From: Bradyrhizobium iriomotense
Lineage (GTDB): Bacteria; Pseudomonadota; Alphaproteobacteria; Rhizobiales; Xanthobacteraceae
Direction: 5' to 3'
Assembly (NCBI RefSeq): GCF_018129405.1
Contig: NZ_JAFCLP010000030.1
Span: 1 to 64,000 of the forward strand
Length of the DNA stretch: 64,000 bases
In this document: positions 18,295 through 25,868 of the stretch, in pieces
Layout: the number at the start of each line of letters is the position of its first letter
Position numbering within the stretch: the stretch's first letter is position 1
Notes under the pieces: model-generated
Databases searched by the model: none
Told to the model about the DNA's origin: nothing
What the model saw: the letters and a program-made list of their open reading frames with translations, nothing else
Program-made: the position numbers and the translations under genes

Positions 18295-18966
18295 ATGCTC
18301 CCCATTCCCGCCGACATCTTCACCGAGCCCGAGGACGTCTCGCCCGACGCCCTCGCCAATCTCGGACCGCTTCGCCGTCTTGCCGGCACGTGGCAGGCGG
18401 ACAAGGGCATCGACATCAATCCGAAGGCGGAGGGGCCGGAGCGGCGCACCTTCATCGAGCGTATCAGGATGGACCCGATCGATCCGCAGGCCAACGGGCC
18501 GCAGCTGTTCTATGGCTTGCGCTATCACATCCACATCAACACGCCGGAAGAAGACATCACCTTCCACGACCAGGTCGGCTACTGGCTGTGGGAGCCCGCG
18601 ACCGGGCTGATCATGCAGACGCTGGCGATCCCGCGCGGGCAGGTGCTGCTGGCGTCGGGCAAGGCCGCGCCGGACGACCGCAAGATCTCCGTCACGGCCA
18701 AGCGCGGCGATACCGCCTACGGGATCTGCTCGACCGACTTCCTGGAACAGGCCTTCCGCACCGATTCCTACCGCTGCGACATCACCTTCAACGACGACGG
18801 AAGCTGGACCTATCTGATCCAGACCGAGTTGTTCGTCCGCGGCGCGCCGTTCAATCATCACGACACCAACACGCTCCAGCTCATAGCGCCGCCAAAGCTC
18901 AATCCGCTCGCGGTGATCGTCAACGATCGCGCCAAAGCCGATGGCGGCAGTGGAACGGCGGCTTGA
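18295..18966 (+). CDS. Nitrobindin-like (DUF1794/FABP-type) haem-binding protein
   Basis: A 223-residue protein with the beta-barrel pattern of the nitrobindin/THAP4 C-terminal family: LRRLAGTWQADKGID near residue 25, FHDQVGYWLWEPATGLIMQTLAIPRGQ in the middle, and a C-terminal FNHHDTNTLQ that supplies candidate haem-ligand histidines. These barrels bind ferric haem and react with NO or peroxynitrite. Start at 18295 follows GAGG; the longer frame from 18223 is unsupported. It is followed 19 bases later by a RibD/DHFR-like gene, so they are probably co-transcribed. Confidence 0.8.
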   Translation: MLPIPADIFTEPEDVSPDALANLGPLRRLAGTWQADKGIDINPKAEGPERRTFIERIRMDPIDPQANGPQLFYGLRYHIHINTPEEDITFHDQVGYWLWEPATGLIMQTLAIPRGQVLLASGKAAPDDRKISVTAKRGDTAYGICSTDFLEQAFRTDSYRCDITFNDDGSWTYLIQTELFVRGAPFNHHDTNTLQLIAPPKLNPLAVIVNDRAKADGGSGTAA

Positions 18967-18985
18967 GCGTCATCCGGAGATTTGC

Positions 18986-19696
18986 ATGAAGCCCCATGTC
19001 ATTTGCCTGATGCATTCGAGCCTCGATGGCCGTACGCATCCCAGCCGCTGGCGTCCGAAGGGCGCGGGCACGGACTGGTTCGAGAAGATCCACGAGGAGC
19101 TCGGCGGCGATGCCTGGGTGATCGGCCGCGTCACCGGCTCGGAGTTCGCCAAGGGCAAGCCCTATCCCGCGACCTCGGGCGAGACGTTTCCGCGCCAGAA
19201 CTGGTTCGCGCGGCGCGACGCGAAGACCTACGGCGTCGTGCTCGACGCGCAGGGCAAGATCGGCTGGGGCCGTTCGGATATCGGCGGCGATCCGATCGTG
19301 CTGGTGCTGACCGAGAGCGTGCCGGATTCGCATCTCGCAGGGCTGCGCGGCGAGGGCGTGTCCTACATCTTCGCCGGCAAGTCCGAAATCGACCTGGCGC
19401 TGGCGCTCGACATCCTCAATCACGAGTTGGGGGTGAAGCGGTTGCTGGTGGAGGGCGGCGGCGTCGCCAATGGCGCCTTCCTGCGCGCCGGTTTGATCGA
19501 CGAATTCAATCTGATCCTCAGTCCCGCGATCGACGGCGCCAAGGGCGCACCCTTTGTGTTCGATTCGACGGAAGCGGACAGCGACAAGCGCGCGCCCCTT
19601 GCCGCGATGACGCTGGAGAGCGTGCGGGAGCTCGGCGGAGGCGTCTTGCTGCTGCGCTATTTGATCAAGAACGATCCGCAAGGCGTGGCCGGGTAA
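18986..19696 (+). CDS. RibD C-terminal / dihydrofolate-reductase-family protein
   Basis: A 236-residue protein of the RibD-C/DHFR superfamily. It opens HVICLMHSSLDGRTHPSRW, has GDAWVIGRVTGSEF, and ends with the pteridine-reductase-like GVKRLLVEGGGVANGAFLRAGLIDE NADPH-site segment. It is not a full RibD (no deaminase domain) and not near other rib or folate genes. CCGGAGA precedes the ATG at 18986. The substrate is unknown. The gene for an amine oxidase follows 9 bases downstream, giving a barrel/reductase/oxidase operon. Confidence 0.82.
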   Translation: MKPHVICLMHSSLDGRTHPSRWRPKGAGTDWFEKIHEELGGDAWVIGRVTGSEFAKGKPYPATSGETFPRQNWFARRDAKTYGVVLDAQGKIGWGRSDIGGDPIVLVLTESVPDSHLAGLRGEGVSYIFAGKSEIDLALALDILNHELGVKRLLVEGGGVANGAFLRAGLIDEFNLILSPAIDGAKGAPFVFDSTEADSDKRAPLAAMTLESVRELGGGVLLLRYLIKNDPQGVAG

Positions 19697-19705
19697 AGCG
19701 TCGCC

Positions 19706-20977
19706 ATGCCGGATATGTCGGAGCACATTGTCATCGTCGGCGCCGGTGCGGCGGGTCTGATGGCGGCGCGCGAGCTCGCGCGCGCCGGCAAGAGGGTGAC
19801 CATCCTCGAAGCACGCGAGCGCTGCGGCGGTCGCATTCATCCGCTGCCGGCATCGGAGTTTGGCTACCCCGCCGATGGCGGCGCCGAATTCGTCCATGGC
19901 GAGGCGCCGGTCACGCGTGCCCTGCTGCGCGAGGCGGGGCTGTCGCTTCAGGCGATCGAAGGCACGCAATGGAGCTTTGACGGCACAGCGCTCTCGCGCG
20001 AAGAGCGCCACGATCCGCATGAGGCGGAGCTGCATGCCGTGCTCGGGGAGTTGAAGGACGATCTCACCGTCACCGATTTCCTGCGCCGCTATTTTGCCGG
20101 ACCAGAATACGAGCGGCTGCGCTATTCCATCGAGCGCATGGTCGAGGGCTACGATGCGGCCGATCCGGCGCGCGCCTCCATCCTGGCGCTGCGCGAGGAA
20201 TGGATGGACGGCGGGCATCACGCCCAGGCGCGCATCGTCGGCGGCTATGGCGCGCTGATCGAATTCCTGGCGGCCGGGTGCCGCGGGCATGGCGCCGCGA
20301 TCCGCTTTGGTTGCGTGGTGTCGGCAATTGAAGAGACGGGCGGTGCGCTCGTCGTTCGTTGCACCAATGGCGACATGCACGGCTGCGACCGCGTGATCGT
20401 CACCGTGCCGCTGCCGTTGTTGCGGGATATCGCTTTGCCCGCCGCCGCGCGGACGAAGGCCGCAGCCGCCGACGACATCGGCTTCGGCGGCGTGATCAAA
20501 ATCCTGCTGCGCTTTGCGCGGCCATGGTGGCGCGAGCGAAATCCGGATCTCGCGGACATGACCTTCCTGCTGTCGGACCAGGCCATTCCGGTGTGGTGGA
20601 CGCGCTATCCGGACCGCCATCCCGTGCTCACCGGCTGGTTCGGCGGCCCGCGAACGGCGGAGCTGTCGCATCTCGATTCGCAAGGGCTGGTCGAGGCGGG
20701 ACTGGACTCGCTCGCCACGATCTTCGGCCTGCCCCGCGAGGACGTCGCGCGCGAGCTCGTCGCGGCCGCGGCGACCAACTGGACGCATGACCCCTTCGCC
20801 TGTGGCGCCTATTCCTGGGCGACGCCGCGCACACGCGATGCGCAGGCGATCCTCGCGCGCGCCGACGGTGCCGTGCTGTTCTCCGGCGAAGCGCTCTATC
20901 GCGGCCGCGACATGGGTACGGTCGAGGCCGCGCTGGCGAGCGGGCTGGCGACGGCGGAGATGATGTTGCGCGGATGA
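19706..20977 (+). CDS. FAD-dependent amine oxidase-family protein
   Basis: A 423-residue flavoprotein. The N-terminal dinucleotide-binding motif IVIVGAGAAGLMAAREL is followed by the ribose-binding Glu (ILEARERCGGRIH). The C-terminal FSGEALYRGRDMGTVEAALASGL is the FAD-contact motif of monoamine oxidases. It has no signal peptide, so it acts in the cytosol. The substrate could be a mono- or polyamine. The gene ends next to a strong bidirectional terminator at 20979-21004. Confidence 0.9.
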   Translation: MPDMSEHIVIVGAGAAGLMAARELARAGKRVTILEARERCGGRIHPLPASEFGYPADGGAEFVHGEAPVTRALLREAGLSLQAIEGTQWSFDGTALSREERHDPHEAELHAVLGELKDDLTVTDFLRRYFAGPEYERLRYSIERMVEGYDAADPARASILALREEWMDGGHHAQARIVGGYGALIEFLAAGCRGHGAAIRFGCVVSAIEETGGALVVRCTNGDMHGCDRVIVTVPLPLLRDIALPAAARTKAAAADDIGFGGVIKILLRFARPWWRERNPDLADMTFLLSDQAIPVWWTRYPDRHPVLTGWFGGPRTAELSHLDSQGLVEAGLDSLATIFGLPREDVARELVAAAATNWTHDPFACGAYSWATPRTRDAQAILARADGAVLFSGEALYRGRDMGTVEAALASGLATAEMMLRG

Positions 20978-20978
20978 A

Positions 20979-21004
20979 AAAGGCCCGCGCATTCGCGGGC
21001 CTTT
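20979..21004 (-). terminator. Bidirectional intrinsic terminator
   Basis: AAAGGCCCGCG and CGCGGGCCTTT make a perfect 11-bp stem with a 4-base loop between two convergent genes. Read on the minus strand the stem is followed by TTTTTCA, a good T-tract, so it best terminates the secreted-protein gene; the plus-strand tract is weaker. Confidence 0.85.
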
Positions 21005-21039
21005 CGTTCGTCCGTGCAGGTCGGTTTACGCAGGTCGAT

Positions 21040-21342
21040 TTACCAGCGGCTGCCGCCAAAACCAAACGTCACGCTGGGGCCGCCGCCGTAATAACCGTAC
21101 GGTCCGCCGCCATAATAGCCGTGGTGCCGCGGGTAGTAGCCGTAGCTCCGGTAATATGGGCGATAGTAACCGTGGTGGTGATGGCGCCAGTGATGATGGC
21201 GGTGGCCATGATAGTGCCGGTGCTGCGCGCTGATGTCGGTCGGCGCGTTGTGCTTCGCGCTCGTGGTGTTGGCCGCGTTCGCCGCCGATCCGCCGGCCAG
21301 CGCCGCGGCTCCGATGGCCATCACGGCAATGAGATACTTCAT
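21040..21342 (-). CDS. Secreted His/Tyr/Gly-rich small protein
   Basis: A 100-residue protein with a cleavable signal peptide (MKYLIAVMAIGAAALAGGSAANA). The mature part is dominated by His, Tyr, Arg and Gly: HRHYHGHRHHHWRHHHHGYY followed by repeated YGYY/GGGP units. Such low-complexity exported proteins are common in Bradyrhizobium. Metal binding by the histidine tract is plausible but unproven. GGAGTGAC precedes the ATG at 21342. It resembles the Gly/Tyr-rich gene at 59980 in style, not in alignable sequence. Confidence 0.8.
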   Translation of the reverse strand: MKYLIAVMAIGAAALAGGSAANAANTTSAKHNAPTDISAQHRHYHGHRHHHWRHHHHGYYRPYYRSYGYYPRHHGYYGGGPYGYYGGGPSVTFGFGGSRW

Positions 21343-21503
21343 GTCGTCACTCCAGTTGATGTCGTGTGACAACACATGGGTGCTGGCTGCGTTCCGGCCA
21401 GTGCGGGCGTCGAAACGACGCAGCGCGCGATGTCCGAGTCCGGCGAATCATCGCATGCCGTGGGATTTATTGTCGCATCACCGCGCGCGCCGCGCCTCTG
21501 CCA

Positions 21504-22073
21504 TCACTTCGCCGCGAATGACGCGATCACGTCGCTGGTCGTGACGATGCGTGCGAATTCGCCGTTGAGATTCGACAGCGTCATCGCGTGGATCTCCGCG
21601 GCGGAATGCGCATCGCCGTCGGGCCCGACCCGGTCGAACGTCCAGGTCGCATCGCGCACCAGGCGCGCATCGAAGCCGAGATTGCCGGCCATCCGCGTCG
21701 TCGTCTCGATGCAATGATTGGTGGTGGCGCCGCAGATGACGAGCGTCGTGATGCCAGCTTCACGCAGGCGCGTATCGAGGTCCGTGCCGATGAAGGCGCT
21801 GTTGACGCGCTTGACGATCACGGGCTCGCCGTCCTGCTCGCGCGCCTCGTCCTTGACGGCGTAGCCGGAACGCGATGGCAGGAACGACGAGTTCGGCTTG
21901 GTGCCCTCGTGGCGGATGTGGAAGATCGGCGCGCGATTGGTCCGGAAGGCCGCGAGCAGGTCGCCGATGCGCGCCACGGCCTCGGGATTGTTGCGCCGCT
22001 TGCCGGCCGCCTCCCATTCGTCGAAGGCGCGCTGGACGTCGACGACGATGAGGGCGGGGAGGGGAGTGGGCAT
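21504..22073 (-). CDS. Isochorismatase-family cysteine hydrolase
   Basis: A 189-residue cytosolic hydrolase. The catalytic triad pattern is readable: Asp in LIVVDVQRAFD, Lys in VIVKRVNSAFIG and Cys in VICGATTNHCIETT. A GFDARLVRDATWTF strand follows, as in nicotinamidase/isochorismatase proteins. The substrate cannot be told (amides, isochorismate, carbamoyl compounds). It stands alone, with a palindromic repeat just upstream at 22170. Confidence 0.9.
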   Translation of the reverse strand: MPTPLPALIVVDVQRAFDEWEAAGKRRNNPEAVARIGDLLAAFRTNRAPIFHIRHEGTKPNSSFLPSRSGYAVKDEAREQDGEPVIVKRVNSAFIGTDLDTRLREAGITTLVICGATTNHCIETTTRMAGNLGFDARLVRDATWTFDRVGPDGDAHSAAEIHAMTLSNLNGEFARIVTTSDVIASFAAK

Positions 22074-22169
22074 GGCGGGGCCTTCGGACGTTTGCAGAGC
22101 CGACTATGCGCAGCGGTCGGGAGGGCGCAATGCCAATCTTCCCTCGTTTCGCGACGTCGTTGCAGGTTC

Positions 22170-22256
22170 GTAGCCCGGATGGAGCGAAGCGTAATCCGGG
22201 ACCGCTGCATCCAGTTCGAGACTTTCCCGGATTACGCTGTGCTCCATCCGGGCTAC
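22170..22256. repeat. Palindromic intergenic repeat, GTAGCCCGGATG family
   Basis: An 87-base inverted repeat beginning GTAGCCCGGATGGAGCG and ending CTCCATCCGGGCTAC, able to fold into one long hairpin. A second copy is at 38609-38678. Terminal arms are conserved and the centre differs, as in REP/REPIN-type elements. Confidence 0.8.
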
Positions 22257-22360
22257 GAGTCCTCCCTTTTGCCTTGCTGAGGATCAAGGTCTGAGCGGCT
22301 GGCGGCTCTAGTCTTCAGGCTTAAGTCGATAGAGAATCGGCGAGGTCAGGAAAGGACGCC

Positions 22361-24175
22361 ATGCCGGGGCCGATCAGTCAACCGCAGACGCTCGCGGACG
22401 TCAGGACATTGCCGGAGCTGCTGCGCTGGCGCATCAAGGCGACGCCGGCGGCGGAAGCCTATCGCCACTTCGACGGCAAAGCCGCGCGCTGGGTCAGCCA
22501 GTCCTGGCAGGAGATCGACGCGGAATTCGAAGCGTGGCGACGGGCGCTGGCGGTCGAGGGCTTTGCGCCAGGCGAGCGCGTCGCCATCCTGATGCCGAAC
22601 GGCATTCCGCACATCGCGATGGACCAGGCGGCGCTGTCGCGCGGCCTCGTCCCGGTGCCGATGCATGCGGTCGACAACCCCGACAGCATCGCCTACATCC
22701 TCGCAGATTCCGGCGCGCTGCTGCTGTTCGTCGACACCCTGGAGCGCTGGCGGGCGATCGTTGCGACCGGACAGCCGCTCGATGCGCTCAAGCGCATCGT
22801 CTGTGCCGACATGACCGGGCCGGGACCTGCCGATGCGCGCATCATCGCGCTCGACGCATGGCTCGCAACCGCGCCGGGCGCAACCGCACCACTCTCCGAC
22901 GTTGCCGTGGAGCCGAACGATCTTGCCGCCATCGTCTACACCTCGGGCACGACCGGGCGGCCGAAGGGCGTGATGCTGTCGCACGACAACGTCATCTCCA
23001 ATGTACAGGCGATCGCGCGGCGGATCGCCGCCGAACCGCACGACGTCTTCCTGTCCTTCCTGCCGCTGTCGCACACCTTCGAGCGCACCGGTGGCTATTA
23101 CTATCCGATCGCGGCAGGGGCCTGCGTCGCCTATGCGCGCTCGGTGCCGCTGTTGTCGGAAGATCTGAGGCATGTGCGGCCGACGGTGCTGATCTCGGTG
23201 CCGCGGATCTATGAGCGCATCTACGCGCTGATCATGCAGCGTCGGGCATCGGCCGGGGCCCTCGAGCGGGCGCTGCTCGACCTCACGATCGCCGTCGGTG
23301 GCCGGCGTTTCGATGCGCGGCAGCGGCGCGGCGCGCCGTCGCTGCCGGATTGGCTAGCCTGGCCGCTGCTGCAGCGGCTGGTCGCCGACAAGGTGCTGGC
23401 GCAGCTCGGCGGCCGATTGCGCGTCGCGGTCTCCGGCGGCGCGCCGATCGCCGAGCCGGTCATTCGCCTGTTCCTCGCGCTCGGGCTCGACATCCTCCAG
23501 GGCTACGGCATGACCGAAACCTCGCCGGTGGTTTCGGTCAATACGCCTGAAGACAACGATCCGCATTCGGTCGGCCATGTGCTCGATGGCGTCGAGGTCA
23601 GGCTGGGTGAGAACGATGAGCTGCTGGTGCGCGGTCGCAACGTGATGCTCGGCTACTGGCACAAGCCAGAGGAGACGCGTCGCGTGAAGCAAGCCGACGG
23701 CTGGCTGCACACCGGCGACCAGGCGCGCATCGAGAACGGGCGCATCACCATCACCGGCCGCATCAAGGATATTCTGGTGACGTCCACCGGCGAGAAGATT
23801 GCGCCGGTGGATCTGGAGACTGCGATCCTCGCAGATCCCCTGTTCGAGCAGGCGCTGGTGGTCGGCGAGCAGCGCCCCTTCCTCACTGCGCTGGTGGTGC
23901 TCAACGCCAAGGCCTGGACGCAGGAGAAGGAAAGGTTAGCCGTGAGCGGCAAGCAGGGCGGCGCGGCGGAGCGGGTCGCGCTGCTGGCGCGAATCGCGAC
24001 CGCCGTGAAGGCCTATCCGTCCTACGCGACGCCGCGCGCGGTGTGGTGGACGCTGGAGCCCTGGACCATTGCCAGCGGCCTGCTCACGCCGACGCTGAAG
24101 AACAAGCGCCCCGCGCTCGAACATCGCTTCGCAAGCGAGATCGAGCAGATCTACACGAAGAAGCCGCGGCAATAA
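22361..24175 (+). CDS. Long-chain acyl-CoA synthetase (AMP-forming)
   Basis: A 604-residue adenylate-forming enzyme activating a fatty acid with ATP and CoA. Motifs are: YTSGTTGRPKGVMLSH (P-loop-like), FLPLSHTFERTGGYY (long-chain ACSL/FadD15 branch), GYGMTETSPVVSVN, GWLHTGDQARI and GRIKDILVTSTGEKIAPVDLE. The oleate hydratase gene follows 106 bases downstream on the same strand. This suggests that hydroxy-fatty acids or their precursors are activated by this enzyme. It is distinct from the FadD at 53287 (561 residues, ...YTGGTTGVSKGA). Confidence 0.93.
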   Translation: MPGPISQPQTLADVRTLPELLRWRIKATPAAEAYRHFDGKAARWVSQSWQEIDAEFEAWRRALAVEGFAPGERVAILMPNGIPHIAMDQAALSRGLVPVPMHAVDNPDSIAYILADSGALLLFVDTLERWRAIVATGQPLDALKRIVCADMTGPGPADARIIALDAWLATAPGATAPLSDVAVEPNDLAAIVYTSGTTGRPKGVMLSHDNVISNVQAIARRIAAEPHDVFLSFLPLSHTFERTGGYYYPIAAGACVAYARSVPLLSEDLRHVRPTVLISVPRIYERIYALIMQRRASAGALERALLDLTIAVGGRRFDARQRRGAPSLPDWLAWPLLQRLVADKVLAQLGGRLRVAVSGGAPIAEPVIRLFLALGLDILQGYGMTETSPVVSVNTPEDNDPHSVGHVLDGVEVRLGENDELLVRGRNVMLGYWHKPEETRRVKQADGWLHTGDQARIENGRITITGRIKDILVTSTGEKIAPVDLETAILADPLFEQALVVGEQRPFLTALVVLNAKAWTQEKERLAVSGKQGGAAERVALLARIATAVKAYPSYATPRAVWWTLEPWTIASGLLTPTLKNKRPALEHRFASEIEQIYTKKPRQ

Positions 24176-24281
24176 CGTCGACGTGATTCCCGCCTCTCGC
24201 CGCGCTTGATCCAGCGCAACCTTGGCCGCGTCTCGCCATGCAATGTCGCTGCGAAGAGTCGAATTGCAAGCGAGGCAAGTC

Positions 24282-25841
24282 ATGAAGGCGTATTTCATCG
24301 GCGGCGGCATCGGGTCGCTCGCGGGCGCTGCATTCCTGGTTCGCGACGCGCAGCTGCCGGGACGCGATATCGTGATCTACGAGGCGCAGCCGCTGGTCGG
24401 CGGCAGTCTCGACGGTGCGCTGCTCGCGAGCGGCGCCTATTCGCTGCGCGGCGGGCGCATGCTCACCACCGATCACTACGAGTGCACCTGGGACCTGCTG
24501 TCGAGCATTCCCTCGCTCGAACATCCCGGCCTCAGCGTGCGCGAGGAGACGATCGCATTCAATCTGGAAAATCCGGCGCATTCGCAGGCGCGGCTGGTCG
24601 ACCGCAACCGCTTCAAGATCGACGTGACGCACATGGGCTTCTCGGCGCGCGACCGGCTCGAGCTGCTGCGGCTCACCGAGGCCTCGGAGGAAACGCTCGG
24701 CAACAGCCGCATCACCGACTGGCTGTCGCCAAGATTCTTCGAGTCGAATTTCTGGTACATGTGGCAGACCACTTTCGCCTTCCAGCCCTGGCACAGCGCG
24801 GTCGAGCTGAAGCGCTATCTGCACCGCTTCATGAACGAATTCCCGCGCATCGAGACCCTCGCCGGCGTCAAGCGCACCGTCTACAATCAGTATGATGCGA
24901 TCGTGCGGCCGCTCGCCGACTGGCTGAAGCGGCAGGGCGTGCAGTTCGTGCGCGGCACCCGTGTCACAGACATGACGCTCGAGGACGAGGGCGGGCGCGT
25001 GCGCGTCCGCCAGCTCATGCTCGATCGCGACGGCCGCACCGCCAATGTCCGTCTCGAGGACGGTGACCTCGTGTTCTTCCAGAACGGATCGATGACGGAC
25101 GCCTCGAGCTTGGGCACCATGACCGAGCCGGCGCCGCACCTGACCAAGACGGACAGCCAGGGTTGGGCGCTGTGGGAGACCATCGCGAAGGAGCGTCCCG
25201 AATTCGGCAATCCGTCCGCGTTCAACACCTCGATTCCGGAGTCCTACTGGCTGTCGTTCACCGTGACCTGCCGCGATCCCCGGTTCTTCGACAAGATGGA
25301 GGCGTTCTCCGGCAACAGGGCCGGCACCGGCGGGCTGGTCACGTTCAGGGATTCCAACTGGCTGATGTCGGTGGTGCTGTATCACCAGCCGCATTTCGCC
25401 GGGCAACCGAGGGACGTGCAGGTGTTCTGGGGCTATGCGCTGCATCCCGATCGTGTCGGCAATTTCGTCGGCAAGCCGATGTCCGATTGCGGCGGCGCCG
25501 ACATCCTGAACGAGCTGTGCGGGCACCTGAATTTCGATCGCGAAATGTTCGAGACCGCGACCTGCATCCCCTGCCGCATGCCCTACATCACCAGCATGTT
25601 CATGCCGCGCAACCTGACCGACCGGCCGTTGCCGGTGCCCAAAAATTCGGTCAACCTCGCCTTCGTCAGCCAGTTCGTCGAAATCCCCGATGACGTCGTC
25701 TTCACCGTCGAATATTCGGTGCGCGCGGCGCAGATGGCGGTCTATCAGCTCATGAAGGTCGATCGCCCGGTGCCGCCGGTGACCCGCCACGACAAGTCGC
25801 TCGCGGTGATCTTCGCGACGCTGGAGAAGGCCTTCACGTGA
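24282..25841 (+). CDS. ohyA: Oleate hydratase-family protein
   Basis: A 519-residue FAD protein of the fatty-acid hydratase family, which adds water to the cis-9 double bond of oleate to give 10-hydroxystearate. It starts with the FAD fold YFIGGGIGSLAGAAFLV and IYEA. It has the family blocks DHYECTWDLLSSIPSLE, FWYMWQTTFAFQPWHSAVELKRYLHRF, TDSQGWALWE and ATCIPCRMPYITSMFMPR. It is shorter than classic ~640-residue enzymes. The usual catalytic Glu in RGGRE is Met60 here (RGGRML), a change I recall from the monomeric Rhodococcus-type subfamily. Start at 24282 fits the FAD strand at the N-terminus. Confidence 0.93.
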   Translation: MKAYFIGGGIGSLAGAAFLVRDAQLPGRDIVIYEAQPLVGGSLDGALLASGAYSLRGGRMLTTDHYECTWDLLSSIPSLEHPGLSVREETIAFNLENPAHSQARLVDRNRFKIDVTHMGFSARDRLELLRLTEASEETLGNSRITDWLSPRFFESNFWYMWQTTFAFQPWHSAVELKRYLHRFMNEFPRIETLAGVKRTVYNQYDAIVRPLADWLKRQGVQFVRGTRVTDMTLEDEGGRVRVRQLMLDRDGRTANVRLEDGDLVFFQNGSMTDASSLGTMTEPAPHLTKTDSQGWALWETIAKERPEFGNPSAFNTSIPESYWLSFTVTCRDPRFFDKMEAFSGNRAGTGGLVTFRDSNWLMSVVLYHQPHFAGQPRDVQVFWGYALHPDRVGNFVGKPMSDCGGADILNELCGHLNFDREMFETATCIPCRMPYITSMFMPRNLTDRPLPVPKNSVNLAFVSQFVEIPDDVVFTVEYSVRAAQMAVYQLMKVDRPVPPVTRHDKSLAVIFATLEKAFT

Positions 25842-25868
25842 GACTTTCGCCAGCATCCATGGCAGCCT

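Noticed and set aside
18920-20992. 690-codon open frame on the minus strand
   Set aside because: Antisense to the DHFR/RibD and amine oxidase genes, which carry intact motifs.
24206-24219. FixK2 box before the oleate hydratase gene
   Set aside because: TTGATCCAGCGCAA fits only the loose TTGA-N6-GCAA form; a few such matches are expected by chance in 64 kb.
24084-25856. 590-codon open frame on the minus strand
   Set aside because: Antisense to the oleate hydratase gene.
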